The notes under the pieces are model-generated. The model did not search any database. It had not been told where the DNA came from and worked only from the letters and a program-made list of their open reading frames with translations. DNA of 64,000 nt from Pedobacter steynii. Its GTDB lineage: Bacteria; Bacteroidota; Bacteroidia; Sphingobacteriales; Sphingobacteriaceae. This document shows positions 43,630 to 53,134 of this stretch, in pieces. The position numbers were made by a program, and so were the translations under genes. The stretch spans positions 978,445-1,042,444 of the forward strand of contig NZ_FNGY01000001.1 in NCBI RefSeq assembly GCF_900103665.1, given 5' to 3'. Numbering within the stretch: position 1 is the first letter of the stretch; each line of letters starts with the position of its first letter.

Positions 43630-44476
43630 TGCTTTTCGATTTTCCTGTTCCGATCCCTTTGATAAGGAAAATGAATCGGAAAATGAGGACGCAATATTCT
43701 ATTGCGGAGCTAGTCCTGATTTTCTCAAAGCAGCGATTTCTGATGGGGCAGGGGGAGCGGGGATATTCTGCGGAGACTGGGCTCGCCATTTAGTGAATAA
43801 TCAGCCGGATAAGCCTTTTTTATCAAAGGACAAAGCTGAGGAATGGTTTTTAGGGGTCTCTAAGAACTTTTATGATAGCAAGGTTACTCAGTTGGATGCC
43901 AGCGATGCGTTCATTGTTGAAAAGTTCCATAATGATGGATCCTATGCTACTTTGGTGTTGATCTGGTGGGATACACTTCGTGCTGAACTGTATTATTGGG
44001 GACATGGAGATTCTACACTGTTTTTGTTTGAAAAGAATGGGGATCGGTCTATCCCTAAGCTGATTTTTCCGATTGGTGAGCAGTCGTCGCTTAATGACCC
44101 TCCTAAGCTTTTCAATTGGAACAAAAAACTTGATCAGAGGATACAAGTTGAAAAAAAAATACTCAAATCTGATGATCAGCTGATTCTTACGACCGATAGC
44201 ATAAGTCGATGGCTTATTCTGCAGTTAATGTTATTGTCGCCTATGGAAATGCCTACTTTGCTTGGTGAGCAGCTTTACAGTTCGGTAAGTAAGGAGGGAG
44301 AACTTTTGGAAAGCTTAAATCTGAGAAAAGAATTTAATTCAACTACAGCGCTCTTGGAGTTTATAGAAAGGGGGCTGCAATGCCCATATATTATAATACG
44401 AAAAAACCTAAGCGACCGGATCGAACGGGCGGAGCTTGAGAAAGATGATTTGAGTATTTTAATGTTAACAAAATAG
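43616..44476 (+). CDS. PP2C-family protein phosphatase (TerY-P)
   Basis: 286 residues from ATG 43616 (MSPINAFRFS); a TTG at 43610 is possible. PP2C motifs are NESENEDAIFYCG (the NxDa motif), AAISDGAGGAGIFCGDWA (Asp-Gly metal site), LYYWGHGDSTLFLF (GDS), LILTTDSISRW (tDgi-like) and KDDLSILML (DD at the end). Metal-binding aspartates are present. It should reverse phosphorylation by the next gene's kinase. Overlaps the vWA gene by 14 nt. Confidence 0.85.
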   Translation: MSPINAFRFSCSDPFDKENESENEDAIFYCGASPDFLKAAISDGAGGAGIFCGDWARHLVNNQPDKPFLSKDKAEEWFLGVSKNFYDSKVTQLDASDAFIVEKFHNDGSYATLVLIWWDTLRAELYYWGHGDSTLFLFEKNGDRSIPKLIFPIGEQSSLNDPPKLFNWNKKLDQRIQVEKKILKSDDQLILTTDSISRWLILQLMLLSPMEMPTLLGEQLYSSVSKEGELLESLNLRKEFNSTTALLEFIERGLQCPYIIIRKNLSDRIERAELEKDDLSILMLTK

Positions 44477-46291
44477 ATGTATCCTGATAACTTACAATAC
44501 AAACATTCCATAAGGAATAGTTTTTTTGATCCTGCTGAGGTGGGGACGGTTTTTACACCAGTCCTGCATGAAGATGAACCCGTTTTCGAGTCAGGGAACA
44601 AAGCCATTGTTTTTAAGGTATCTGATAATTCGACGGGACAGTATAAAGCACTCAAGCTGTTTGCAATGGAGGAGGCTGATCGTTTTTCGCGATTTGAGCG
44701 GATTAGTTCTTACCTAAAAGGATTCAACTCACCGTACTTCGTCAATTTTGAGTTTTTTAGCAACCTGATCTATGTCCAGGATAAAAGTTATCAAGGAGGA
44801 GCTTATTATCCTGGGGTAGTAATGGACTGGGCAAAAGGAGTAACCTTGGGCACTTGTCTTCGGAAACTTTGTATCGATCGAAATAAAAAAGCAATTGCGA
44901 CACTTGCGGAAAGCTTCAAGCAGCTTGCTCTTTTTCTTCTGGAAAAAGGAATCGGTCACGGGGATTTAAAACATGATAACATTATAGTTTCTGATGAAGG
45001 GAAGCTTATTCTGGTAGACTATGATTGTCTTTATACGCCTGCATTTGCCGGAACTGATTCAGTTGAGCTGGGTACTGATGCCTTTCAGCATCCTCTACGT
45101 TCTGCAAAGGATTTTAATGAAAGGATCGATGATTTTTCAATCTTGACTATTTACACTTCTATACTCGCTCTTTCTAAACATCCAGGGCTTTATGAGCAGT
45201 TTAATGATCAGCATAATCTAATTTTTACTAAACATGATTTTAGTTATCCCGATGATTCATTACTTTTTGTTGAACTGGCGAAGGACAGTCACTTGTGTCC
45301 CTATGGATATCTCATTAAACGATCCTGCAGGTCTTCTTTTATCTATATTGATGAGCTTGAGGGAATTTTGAGAGGTAATATACCAAAACCTACAATTTTG
45401 ATTTCGCAGTACCCTGTAAAGCCCTTGGCTGGTGAATCCGTTACTGTTAGATGGATGACGCAATATGCAGACTACTTGACTCTTGAGGGATCTACTTATC
45501 CATTATCAGGGGAAGTGAAACAAGCTTTTCTTGAAGGCGCAGTTGTGAACTTCATATTTGGGAATGAGCTGATCGAAAAAAATCGTCAATACAAAGTAAA
45601 GCTTCACGCGAGAGCTGAGGTCTTACATTTTTTTGTGGATTCAGACATTATACCTGTTAGTGAATCAGTGAAGATTTCTTGGAAGGTAAAGGGAGCGAAA
45701 AAGATAACACTTATCTTCGATGGGCTTGCTGAATTAGTAGGAGAGGAAGGCACTAAAGTGGTGAGTCCGAACAGTGACTGTATATGTAAGCTCTTAGTTG
45801 TTGAACTTGATTGTAAGACTCAGATAGAAGAAGTACTAAATATTCAGGTTAAAAGAAATGTTAATATCAATTTTTTTTTATCTAAAGATAGTTTTATCAT
45901 TGAGTCCATAAAGACAAAATTGAGATGGGATGTGGACTATGCTGATGAGATCAGTATTGAGTCTAGTCTGGGAGAGAGTTTTAATCATCTCAGCGGAAAA
46001 TCATTAGAAGTAGAACCCCAACGGTCGGTCACATACACATTGACGGCTAAGAATGCACTTTTTTCGGCGATTTCAAAATGCGATATATATGTTGACCCAA
46101 GGCCCCGTTTGAATCTGGTTTTGCCTAATATTGTGCCAGACAAAACATCACTGGTTCCAGGTTTTCCAATTGACCAGTTGTTTACAGATAATAGAGAGCA
46201 ATCCAGACTATTTTTTGAAGAGGTTTTCGGTGTTCGTCGTAAGAGGTCGAGTAAATCATTTTTTAAAAAAATTCTCCAATGGAAAGATTGA
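44477..46291 (+). CDS. Ser/Thr-type protein kinase with Ig-like C-terminal repeats (TerY-P)
   Basis: 604 residues. The kinase domain covers about 20-290: YKALKLFAMEEADR (ATP lysine), GIGHGDLKHDNIIVSDEG (catalytic loop HGDxKxxN) and LILVDYDCLYTP, with DYD in place of DFG. The end carries three beta-sandwich segments of about 85 residues (ILISQYPVKPLAGESVTVRWM, LHFFVDSDIIPVSESVKISWKVKGAKKITL, NFFLSKDSFIIESIKTKLRW). The start ATG abuts the PP2C stop codon, so translation is coupled. With vWA and PP2C it forms the phosphorylation triad described for Ter systems and listed among candidate antiviral systems. Confidence 0.85.
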   Translation: MYPDNLQYKHSIRNSFFDPAEVGTVFTPVLHEDEPVFESGNKAIVFKVSDNSTGQYKALKLFAMEEADRFSRFERISSYLKGFNSPYFVNFEFFSNLIYVQDKSYQGGAYYPGVVMDWAKGVTLGTCLRKLCIDRNKKAIATLAESFKQLALFLLEKGIGHGDLKHDNIIVSDEGKLILVDYDCLYTPAFAGTDSVELGTDAFQHPLRSAKDFNERIDDFSILTIYTSILALSKHPGLYEQFNDQHNLIFTKHDFSYPDDSLLFVELAKDSHLCPYGYLIKRSCRSSFIYIDELEGILRGNIPKPTILISQYPVKPLAGESVTVRWMTQYADYLTLEGSTYPLSGEVKQAFLEGAVVNFIFGNELIEKNRQYKVKLHARAEVLHFFVDSDIIPVSESVKISWKVKGAKKITLIFDGLAELVGEEGTKVVSPNSDCICKLLVVELDCKTQIEEVLNIQVKRNVNINFFLSKDSFIIESIKTKLRWDVDYADEISIESSLGESFNHLSGKSLEVEPQRSVTYTLTAKNALFSAISKCDIYVDPRPRLNLVLPNIVPDKTSLVPGFPIDQLFTDNREQSRLFFEEVFGVRRKRSSKSFFKKILQWKD

Positions 46292-46893
46292 TTGGATTGA
46301 CTAAATTGCAGCGTTTTTTCTGTTGTCTAGCAGGTTATGACCGTTTTGTTTTGGCATATTGTCCTACGTTGTTTAACGCGTTCTCGGGTATCGGTTATTT
46401 GGTGTTGCTAGGACTTTTTGCTCTTTCTGCTTCGGTCTTCGTCTATGCAAGAGACTTATTTGGTTTTACGCCCAGTACGGCCTTGTTTTGTGCTATTGTT
46501 CTTGGTATTCTAATGGGTTTTGGTTTTAAGCTCTCGGCTTTTTTGTTTCACCGAAGCAATTCAATCAGTCTATTGATCCCTCTACTGATGTTATCGATTC
46601 CGCTTGCTTTCTTAGTAGCCTATGGTCTTTCTTTTGGGATTTTTAAATCTGAAATACTGGTCTATATTTTTTTTAATGATTCTCGGAGTGACTCATGGTC
46701 TTCCCGTTCACTATTGCTTTTTGATCTCTGCACAGATGGGGATGAAGGTAGTAGCATTTTGTCAATATGTATCTGTATTGCGCTTTTTGTGACCTTACTG
46801 CTTTCAGCCCCTTTCGTGCTGATTTATCATTACCGCAACTCCATTTATTATCAAACGTTCCAACGATATGTCCAAGACTTTTCAACCAGATGA
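46279..46893 (+). CDS. four-helix membrane protein related to DUF4407 (TerY-P)
   Basis: 204 residues. The N-terminal half (RFFCCLAGYDRFVLAYCPTLFNAFSGIGYLVLLG) parallels the next protein's (YFFWLMSGCEIRILKECPTDYNRQAGIGFTIFM), so it is a short paralogue lacking the central coiled coil. Membrane helices at about 33-52, 65-85, 92-118 and 160-185. It overlaps the kinase end by 13 nt and the next gene by 26 nt. Confidence 0.7.
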   Translation: MERLIGLTKLQRFFCCLAGYDRFVLAYCPTLFNAFSGIGYLVLLGLFALSASVFVYARDLFGFTPSTALFCAIVLGILMGFGFKLSAFLFHRSNSISLLIPLLMLSIPLAFLVAYGLSFGIFKSEILVYIFFNDSRSDSWSSRSLLLFDLCTDGDEGSSILSICICIALFVTLLLSAPFVLIYHYRNSIYYQTFQRYVQDFSTR

Positions 46894-48253
46894 GGCGGAG
46901 CCAATAAAGGCTTATTCATCATTACAATATTTTTTCTGGCTGATGTCAGGCTGTGAGATCCGTATTTTAAAGGAATGTCCTACTGATTATAACCGACAGG
47001 CAGGCATTGGCTTTACTATTTTCATGACAACACTTTTTGGTGTTTTTGCAGGAGGATATGCCGGTTATTATTTTACAGAAAACTTTATGACTGCCTCGAT
47101 TTTCGGATTGATATGGGGGCTATTGGTGTTTTCGATTGACCGTACGCTGGTGGTGACATTAAAGAAAAATCCTACTAAGACTAAACAAGCTATTTTGCTT
47201 CCGCTTTTGGGGCGGGGAGTGCTCGCATTGTTGATCGCCTTTATCATTTCTATTCCTCTTGAGCTTCTAATCTTTTCTGACCAAATCGCAATACAGAGAG
47301 AGTTTGATCAGGAAAAAGGAAAGTCAGATATCATGAAAATCAGTAAAGAGAATGGAAATATAGGGGATAAGAGAGAGGCTGCTGTTGAGGCGGAACGTTT
47401 AGAGAATGAAGCATTAGAAGACTCTAAAAATTGTGCTTCGGACGCTGAGTTTAGGTCAATCCGTAGTGCCTTTGATACAAAATCAGCCGAATTTCGGCAG
47501 GTAAATGGTCGTTATAAAAGAGTAAGAGAAAAATTAGCTAAACTAAGGAATATTGATGATAATGGATATATGGCAAACTTGTTTCTGTCAGGTCGTGAGT
47601 ATCGCGTAGTCGAGGGCAGCTACAATGTACTTAAGCAGCAAAAGGACGTACTATTTCAGAGGATGTCTCAACGATGTCGGATTTACTCGATAGAGAAGCA
47701 GAAACTGGCTGATCTGCAGAGGAATCTCAGAACAAAAAAGATGGCAGAAATACAATCTGTGAATGAAGAGTCTGAGCAGAAGGGGGATAAGGTGAAGAGG
47801 ATGTATACTAAAAGCTTTATTCGAGATTTTGTAGCACTAGAAAATGCCGCTTATGCAACCGAACCGAGAAAAAACGATAAGGAGCCTTTGAAGTATACGA
47901 ATGAGTCGTTACTGAGTTTTCTCTGGTTGATAAGGGTTCTATTCTTTATTATTGAGATTCTGCCGACTGTGGCCAAGATCGCGACACCTATAGGTGCCTA
48001 TGACCGTGCAATATATGCGAGGGAAAAAGACTTTGAACTTCTTTTGGAACTCAAGACGGCAGATTATCTAGCGCATGAGCGAGAATTGAGAAATATTGAG
48101 GAAGAGGAAAAAGTGAGAAAACAAAAGGCTAGAGCAAAGATTGAAGGTGAACTACATGATGAGCTACTCAGGGAGATCGCACTTGCCCAGAATGAAATCG
48201 GCAGGAAAAAAATCGAAGCTTTTAAAAAGGCTCACCAGGTACACGTGGATTAG
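46868..48253 (+). CDS. DUF4407-type membrane protein with long coiled coil (TerY-P)
   Basis: 461 residues. The N-terminus has the DUF4407 pattern (FFWLMSGCEIRILKECPTDYNRQAGIGFTIFMTTLFG, GLIWGLLVFSIDRTLVV) with about four membrane helices, a cytoplasmic coiled coil at about 150-310 (EAAVEAERLENEALEDS, KQKLADLQRNLRTKK), a further helix around 355-375 and a charged, coiled C-terminus. DUF4407 proteins occur next to TerY-P components. With the preceding protein it may anchor the system or serve as a membrane effector. Last gene of the operon. Confidence 0.75.
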   Translation: MSKTFQPDEAEPIKAYSSLQYFFWLMSGCEIRILKECPTDYNRQAGIGFTIFMTTLFGVFAGGYAGYYFTENFMTASIFGLIWGLLVFSIDRTLVVTLKKNPTKTKQAILLPLLGRGVLALLIAFIISIPLELLIFSDQIAIQREFDQEKGKSDIMKISKENGNIGDKREAAVEAERLENEALEDSKNCASDAEFRSIRSAFDTKSAEFRQVNGRYKRVREKLAKLRNIDDNGYMANLFLSGREYRVVEGSYNVLKQQKDVLFQRMSQRCRIYSIEKQKLADLQRNLRTKKMAEIQSVNEESEQKGDKVKRMYTKSFIRDFVALENAAYATEPRKNDKEPLKYTNESLLSFLWLIRVLFFIIEILPTVAKIATPIGAYDRAIYAREKDFELLLELKTADYLAHERELRNIEEEEKVRKQKARAKIEGELHDELLREIALAQNEIGRKKIEAFKKAHQVHVD

Positions 48254-48292
48254 AATTCTGCTATTTAATACAGATAATATCAATTTTTGTAA

Positions 48293-48442
48293 AGTGAAAC
48301 CCGTATTAGACCACCTGTAAGGTTTCTTCAGGACGAGACAGCGCTGGATCTTGTTTATACTGATGATCTCATTGCCAATCGAGAATCAGAAAGGGGCTGG
48401 GTTTGCAAGACTTTATTTGACTTTTTTACTCTTGAACCTTAG
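48293..48442 (+). pseudogene. open stretch without a start codon (gene remnant)
   Basis: A frame with no start is open from after the TAA at 48290 to a TAG at 48440-48442 and reads SETRIRPPVRFLQDETALDLVY then TDDLIANRESERGWVCKTLFDF. It looks protein-like, but no ATG, GTG or TTG precedes it in frame. Most likely the C-terminal part of a decayed gene. I recognise no family. Confidence 0.35.
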
Positions 48443-48611
48443 GAATTTGAAGATTTTTTGGATTGACTCTATCTAAATGCTTTTGACATAGGAAATTCGG
48501 AGAGCCTAATCTCTAAGATACAACTTCTGAGGTCTTTTGCTACTATGATGAAATAGAGATAATTGGGGTGGTAAGCTAGCTGCAATAGTAGCTCATCTTT
48601 TGGTTCTTTAT

Positions 48612-48689
48612 AAAAAAGCCCCGTATTGTAAGACGAGGCACTTAATGTTTTCACAACGGAATAATCCTTATTGTGATTTGCTTTCACTC
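48612..48689 (-). ncRNA. tracrRNA of the type II-C system
   Basis: On the minus strand GAGTGAAAGCAAATCACAA (48689-48671) is a 19-nt exact copy of the repeat's plus strand and thus perfectly complementary to the repeat in crRNA. It is followed by GGATTATTCC (a small nexus-type hairpin), GTTGTGAAAACATTAAGT, and a terminator GCCTCGT-loop-ACGGGGC with six T (ending near 48612). The order anti-repeat, nexus, terminator matches known Bacteroidota tracrRNAs. The exact 5' end is uncertain: a TACATTTG box (48696-48689) would place it inside the anti-repeat, while AT-rich boxes further upstream would include all of it. Confidence 0.9.
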
Positions 48690-48717
48690 AAATGTAGTTA
48701 TTATATATTACTCCATA

Positions 48718-48731
48718 TACGGGAAACCGTA
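48718..48731. promoter_or_regulatory. island palindrome copy 3 (TACGG-GAAA-CCGTA), between tracrRNA and cas9
   Basis: A perfect 5+5 inverted repeat centred between the divergent tracrRNA (starting near 48690) and cas9 (48781). It falls near position -33 of the tracrRNA promoter and just upstream of a TAGCTTTA box (48753-48760) that may serve cas9, so one protein could control both. Confidence 0.65.
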
Positions 48732-48780
48732 TTTTATTAAATTTTTTATTTTTAGCTTTAAAAAACGCTAACTCAGAGTT

Positions 48781-51700
48781 ATGAAAAAAATTTTAGGAAT
48801 TGATTTAGGTACAACATCCATTGGGTATGCACAGGTTAATGAAAGTGCAGATTTTGGAAAATCATCAATTGAACGAATTGGAGTACGTGTTAATCCACTA
48901 ACCACCGATGAGCAAACCAATTTTGAAAAGGGGAAGCCAATTTCTATAAATGCAGATAGAACTTTAAAACGTGGTGCAAGAAGAATGCTTGACCGCTATC
49001 AAGATAGACGTTCTAATTTAATTGATGCTCTGGCCAAGGCAAAAATCATTACGGAAAATACGATTCTTGCCGAGGACGGTAAAAACACCACCCATTCTAC
49101 TTTAGCCTTACGTGCGAAATCTGTTAATGAAAAGATCGAAAAAGAAGAATTTGCCAGAATATTACTGACTATCAATAAAAAAAGAGGTTATAAAAGTAGT
49201 CGTAAGGCTAATAACGATGTCGAAGGGATGGCAATTGACGGCATGGCTATTGCCAAGAAATTATACGATGAAAATTTAACACCTGGTCAATTAGCTTATC
49301 AGTTATTAAAAGAGGGTAAAAAATACTTACCTGATTTTTATCGTTCAGATTTGCAGGCAGAATTTGATAAAGTATGGAGTTTCCAGGAGCAGTTTTATCC
49401 TGAGATTTTAACTGGTGAGCTTAAAAAGGAATTGGCCGGTAAAGGGCAACGGGCTACTTCAGCTATTTTTTGGAAGACCTGCAATTTTAATACAGCAGAG
49501 AATAAAGGTACTCGAGAAGAGAAGAAATTAAATTCTTATCAATGGCGAAGTAATGCAGTTAGCAATAGGCTCGAGAAGGAGGAAGTTGCCTATGTGATTA
49601 CAGAAATCAACAGTAACCTAAATAATTCCAGTGGTTATCTGGGAGCAATTAGCGATAGAAGTAAAGAGCTGTATTTTAACAAACAAACTGTTGGACAGTA
49701 TTTATATAAACAAATTCAGAATAAGCCGAATACAAAATTAAAAAATCAGGTTTTTTATCGCCAGGACTACTTTGATGAATTTGAAACAATTTGGGAAACG
49801 CAAGCTAAATTTCACGCAGAACTTACAGATGAACTAAAAAAGGAAATCCGTGATATCATTATCTTTTATCAGCGAAAATTGAAGTCACAAAAGGGATTAG
49901 TAAACTTTTGTGAGTTTGAACGTAAGGAAGTTGAGATAGAAAGAGGAGGACTGAGAATAAAGAAAATTATTGGTTTAAAAGTGGCACCTAAATCATCACC
50001 CTTGTTCCAGGAATTTAAGATTTGGCAGGTTTTGAGCAATATTCTAATCAGAAAAAAAGGAAGTAAAAAAGGGACTGTTAAGGTGGAAGATGATGGTGTC
50101 TTATCTGAGGGAACGGAAATATTTGTTTTCGATCTGCAGGCAAAACAGGTTTTATTTGATGAGTTGAATATCAAAGGAAACTTAAAATCTAACAAAATTA
50201 TCGAGTTGTTAGGCTATGATGCAAAAGACTGGGAAATGAATTATTCAGAAATCGAGGGAAACCGAACGAACAAAGCTTTATATAATGCCTACCTGAAGAT
50301 CATCGATTTAGAAGGTTATGATACAAAAGAGTTGTTGAATGTAAGTTCAAATAAAGATGAGTTAGATCTGGATGATATAAATATTCCAGTGGTTAATATC
50401 AAAGATATGGTTAAACGTATTTTTGAATCACTGGAAATAAGTATAGAAATTTTAGAGTTCAATGCAGAACAGGATGGTAAAGCTTTTGAACAACAGGCCT
50501 CCTACCAATTATGGCATTTGTTACAATCTTATGAGGGAGACGATTCTCCAAGTGGAAATGAAAAATTATACGAACTTCTAAAACAAAAATTTGGCTTTAA
50601 AAAAGAACATTCACAAATTCTGGCAGGTGTTGCCTTATCTGATGACTATGGTAGTTTGAGTGCAAAAGCGATGCGTAAAATTTATCCGCATATTAAGGAG
50701 CAGACTTTTGATAAGGCCGCTGCAGTTGCCGGATACAGGCATTCCGCAGCATCATTAACTAAGGAAGAAATTGCTAATAGACCGTTGAAGGATAAATTAG
50801 AGTTAGTAAAGAAAAATAGCCTGCGCAACCCTGTTGTAGAAAAGATACTTAACCAGCTCGTAAACGTAATTAATGCTTTAATTGAGACCAATAGCGAAAA
50901 AGATGCCCATGGAAACATTGTAAATTACTTCAGGTTCGATGAAATTAGAATTGAGTTAGCGCGAGATTTAAAGAAGAACGCGGATGAACGTGCTGAAATG
51001 ACCACGAATATTAATGCAGCAAGAATTGCTCATGAAAAAATATTCAAACTTTTACAAGCAGAGTTTGGGGTGAAAAATCCAACAAGGAATGACATTATCC
51101 GTTATAAACTCTACGAAGAACTAAAGAATAATGGCTATAAAGACCTGTACACCAATACCTATATTTCCAGAGAGATTTTGTTTAGCAAACAGGTGGACAT
51201 AGAGCATATCATTCCTCAATCAAAGATGTTTGATGATAGTTTCTCAAATAAGACTATTGTATTTAGAAAGGATAACCTGGATAAGGGCAATAGAACAGCA
51301 ATTGATTACATAGATAGCAGATTCGGCAAAGAAAAATTAGCTGATTTTGAGGAGAGAATAGAATTCCTTTTTGAACAGGGAAAGAAAAATAAAGAAGAGG
51401 GGATATCTAAAGCCAAATATCAAAAACTGTTAAAGAGAGAAAACGATATTGGTGATGGATTTATAGAACGTGATCTAAGAGACACACAATACATTGCAAA
51501 GAAGGCAAGAAATATGCTTTATGAAATCTGTAGGATTGTGACCCCAACTACGGGAAGTGTAACTGGTAGGTTACGTGAGGATTGGAACCTAGTCAATATC
51601 ATGCAAGAGCTTAATATTGACAAATTCAAAAAATTAGGTTTGACCGAAATGGTCGAGAAAAAAGACGGTGGCTTTAAGGAGCGAATAGTGGGCTGGAGCA

Positions 51701-53076
51701 AGCGAAACGACCACCGTCACCACGCAATGGATGCTTTAACAATCGCTTTTACGAAGCATAACCATATCCAATATTTAAATTATCTGAATGCCCGTAAAAA
51801 TGAAAATCACAAGCAACACGATAATATCATTGCGATCGAAGAAAAGGAAACTAAAGTCGTTATTGATGATTTAGGTAATAAAAAGCGAAAATTTAATTTG
51901 CCTATCCCAAACTTTAGGGAGGAAGCAAAAAAGCACCTGGAAAATGTGTTGATTTCTTTCAAAGCGAAAAATAAGGTCGTTACCAAAAACAAAAATAAGA
52001 CAAAATCTGCCAAAGGAGAAAAAACTAAAATTGAGCTTACACCAAGAGGGCAATTACATAAAGAAACCGTTTATGGGAAATATCAGTTCTACGTTTGTAA
52101 GGAGGAGAAAATTGGGCCAAAATTTGATGAAAAAATCATCCAGAAAGTAGCGAACCCTACTTATAAGAGACTTTTGTTGGAACGGTTAGTCGAAAATGAT
52201 AGGGATGCGAAGAAAGCATTTACAGGGAAAAACGCTTTAGTTAAGAATCCTATTTATTTAGATAATACAAAAATGTTGGTCCTACCGGAAATGGTAAAAT
52301 TGACGTGGTTGGAAAATGACTATTCAATCAGAAAGGACATTACACCCGAAAACTTCAAGGACATTAAAATTATAGACAAAATAGTGGACGAAGGTGTGAA
52401 GCAAATTTTAAAAGAAAGATTAGCAAAATACAACAATAACGCAAAAGAGGCTTTTTCTGATCTGGAAAAAAATCCCATTTGGCTTAATGAAGAAAAAGGT
52501 ATTGCTATTAAAAAGGTTAAGATTAGCGGCGTTAACAATGCTGAACCTTTGCATTACAAAAAAGATCATCTGGGAAATGAGATTTTAGATCATCATCAAA
52601 AGCTTGTCCCTACGGATTTTGTGAGTACAGGTAATAATCACCACGTGGCTATTTATAGAGATGAAAAAGGTAACCTGCAGGAAAATGTGGTTTCGTTCTA
52701 TGAGGCAGTCGCAAGGGTAAATCAAGGATTGCCGATTATTGATAAAACATTAAAAGCATATTTGGGTTGGACGTTTTTATTTACCATGAAACAGAATGAA
52801 TATTTCATATTCCCAAATGAGCAGACAAACTTTAATCCTTCTGAAATTGATCTTCTAGATCCAAAGAACAATAAACTGATTAGCTCTAATTTGTTTAGGG
52901 TGCAGAAATTCACTATTAAAGACTATTTTTTTAGGCATCATTTAGAAACTAATGTGGAAGATAATTCACAATTAAAGAACACCACCTGGAAAAGGGAAGG
53001 ATTAGGTGGCATCAGCAATATTGTAAAAGTCCGTATTAACCATATTGGGCAAATTGTAAAAATTGGTGACTACTGA
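48781..53076 (+). CDS. cas9: Cas9 endonuclease, type II-C
   Basis: 1431 residues, the usual length for Bacteroidota II-C Cas9. RuvC-I: ILGIDLGTTSIGYAQV (Asp7). Arg-rich bridge helix: RTLKRGARRMLDRYQDRRSN (about 60-80). RuvC-II: FDEIRIELARDL (Glu725). HNH: KQVDIEHIIPQSKMFDDSFSNK (His809) with FRKDNLDKGNR. RuvC-III: DHRHHAMDALTIAF (His981, Asp984). All catalytic residues are present, so it should make a blunt double-strand cut guided by crRNA:tracrRNA. Followed by cas1 and cas2 on the same strand; the absence of csn2 and cas4 defines II-C. Confidence 0.97.
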   Translation: MKKILGIDLGTTSIGYAQVNESADFGKSSIERIGVRVNPLTTDEQTNFEKGKPISINADRTLKRGARRMLDRYQDRRSNLIDALAKAKIITENTILAEDGKNTTHSTLALRAKSVNEKIEKEEFARILLTINKKRGYKSSRKANNDVEGMAIDGMAIAKKLYDENLTPGQLAYQLLKEGKKYLPDFYRSDLQAEFDKVWSFQEQFYPEILTGELKKELAGKGQRATSAIFWKTCNFNTAENKGTREEKKLNSYQWRSNAVSNRLEKEEVAYVITEINSNLNNSSGYLGAISDRSKELYFNKQTVGQYLYKQIQNKPNTKLKNQVFYRQDYFDEFETIWETQAKFHAELTDELKKEIRDIIIFYQRKLKSQKGLVNFCEFERKEVEIERGGLRIKKIIGLKVAPKSSPLFQEFKIWQVLSNILIRKKGSKKGTVKVEDDGVLSEGTEIFVFDLQAKQVLFDELNIKGNLKSNKIIELLGYDAKDWEMNYSEIEGNRTNKALYNAYLKIIDLEGYDTKELLNVSSNKDELDLDDINIPVVNIKDMVKRIFESLEISIEILEFNAEQDGKAFEQQASYQLWHLLQSYEGDDSPSGNEKLYELLKQKFGFKKEHSQILAGVALSDDYGSLSAKAMRKIYPHIKEQTFDKAAAVAGYRHSAASLTKEEIANRPLKDKLELVKKNSLRNPVVEKILNQLVNVINALIETNSEKDAHGNIVNYFRFDEIRIELARDLKKNADERAEMTTNINAARIAHEKIFKLLQAEFGVKNPTRNDIIRYKLYEELKNNGYKDLYTNTYISREILFSKQVDIEHIIPQSKMFDDSFSNKTIVFRKDNLDKGNRTAIDYIDSRFGKEKLADFEERIEFLFEQGKKNKEEGISKAKYQKLLKRENDIGDGFIERDLRDTQYIAKKARNMLYEICRIVTPTTGSVTGRLREDWNLVNIMQELNIDKFKKLGLTEMVEKKDGGFKERIVGWSKRNDHRHHAMDALTIAFTKHNHIQYLNYLNARKNENHKQHDNIIAIEEKETKVVIDDLGNKKRKFNLPIPNFREEAKKHLENVLISFKAKNKVVTKNKNKTKSAKGEKTKIELTPRGQLHKETVYGKYQFYVCKEEKIGPKFDEKIIQKVANPTYKRLLLERLVENDRDAKKAFTGKNALVKNPIYLDNTKMLVLPEMVKLTWLENDYSIRKDITPENFKDIKIIDKIVDEGVKQILKERLAKYNNNAKEAFSDLEKNPIWLNEEKGIAIKKVKISGVNNAEPLHYKKDHLGNEILDHHQKLVPTDFVSTGNNHHVAIYRDEKGNLQENVVSFYEAVARVNQGLPIIDKTLKAYLGWTFLFTMKQNEYFIFPNEQTNFNPSEIDLLDPKNNKLISSNLFRVQKFTIKDYFFRHHLETNVEDNSQLKNTTWKREGLGGISNIVKVRINHIGQIVKIGDY

Positions 53077-53134
53077 AAAACGTTACTTGAGATAAAAAGC
53101 CAAAGTAAATAACGAAATTCTAACATATTCTCTC

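Noticed and set aside
48469..48687. Minus-strand ORF starting MKANHNKDYSVVK
   Set aside because: Its first codons are the tracrRNA anti-repeat and it crosses the tracrRNA terminator; it is the tracrRNA gene, not a protein.
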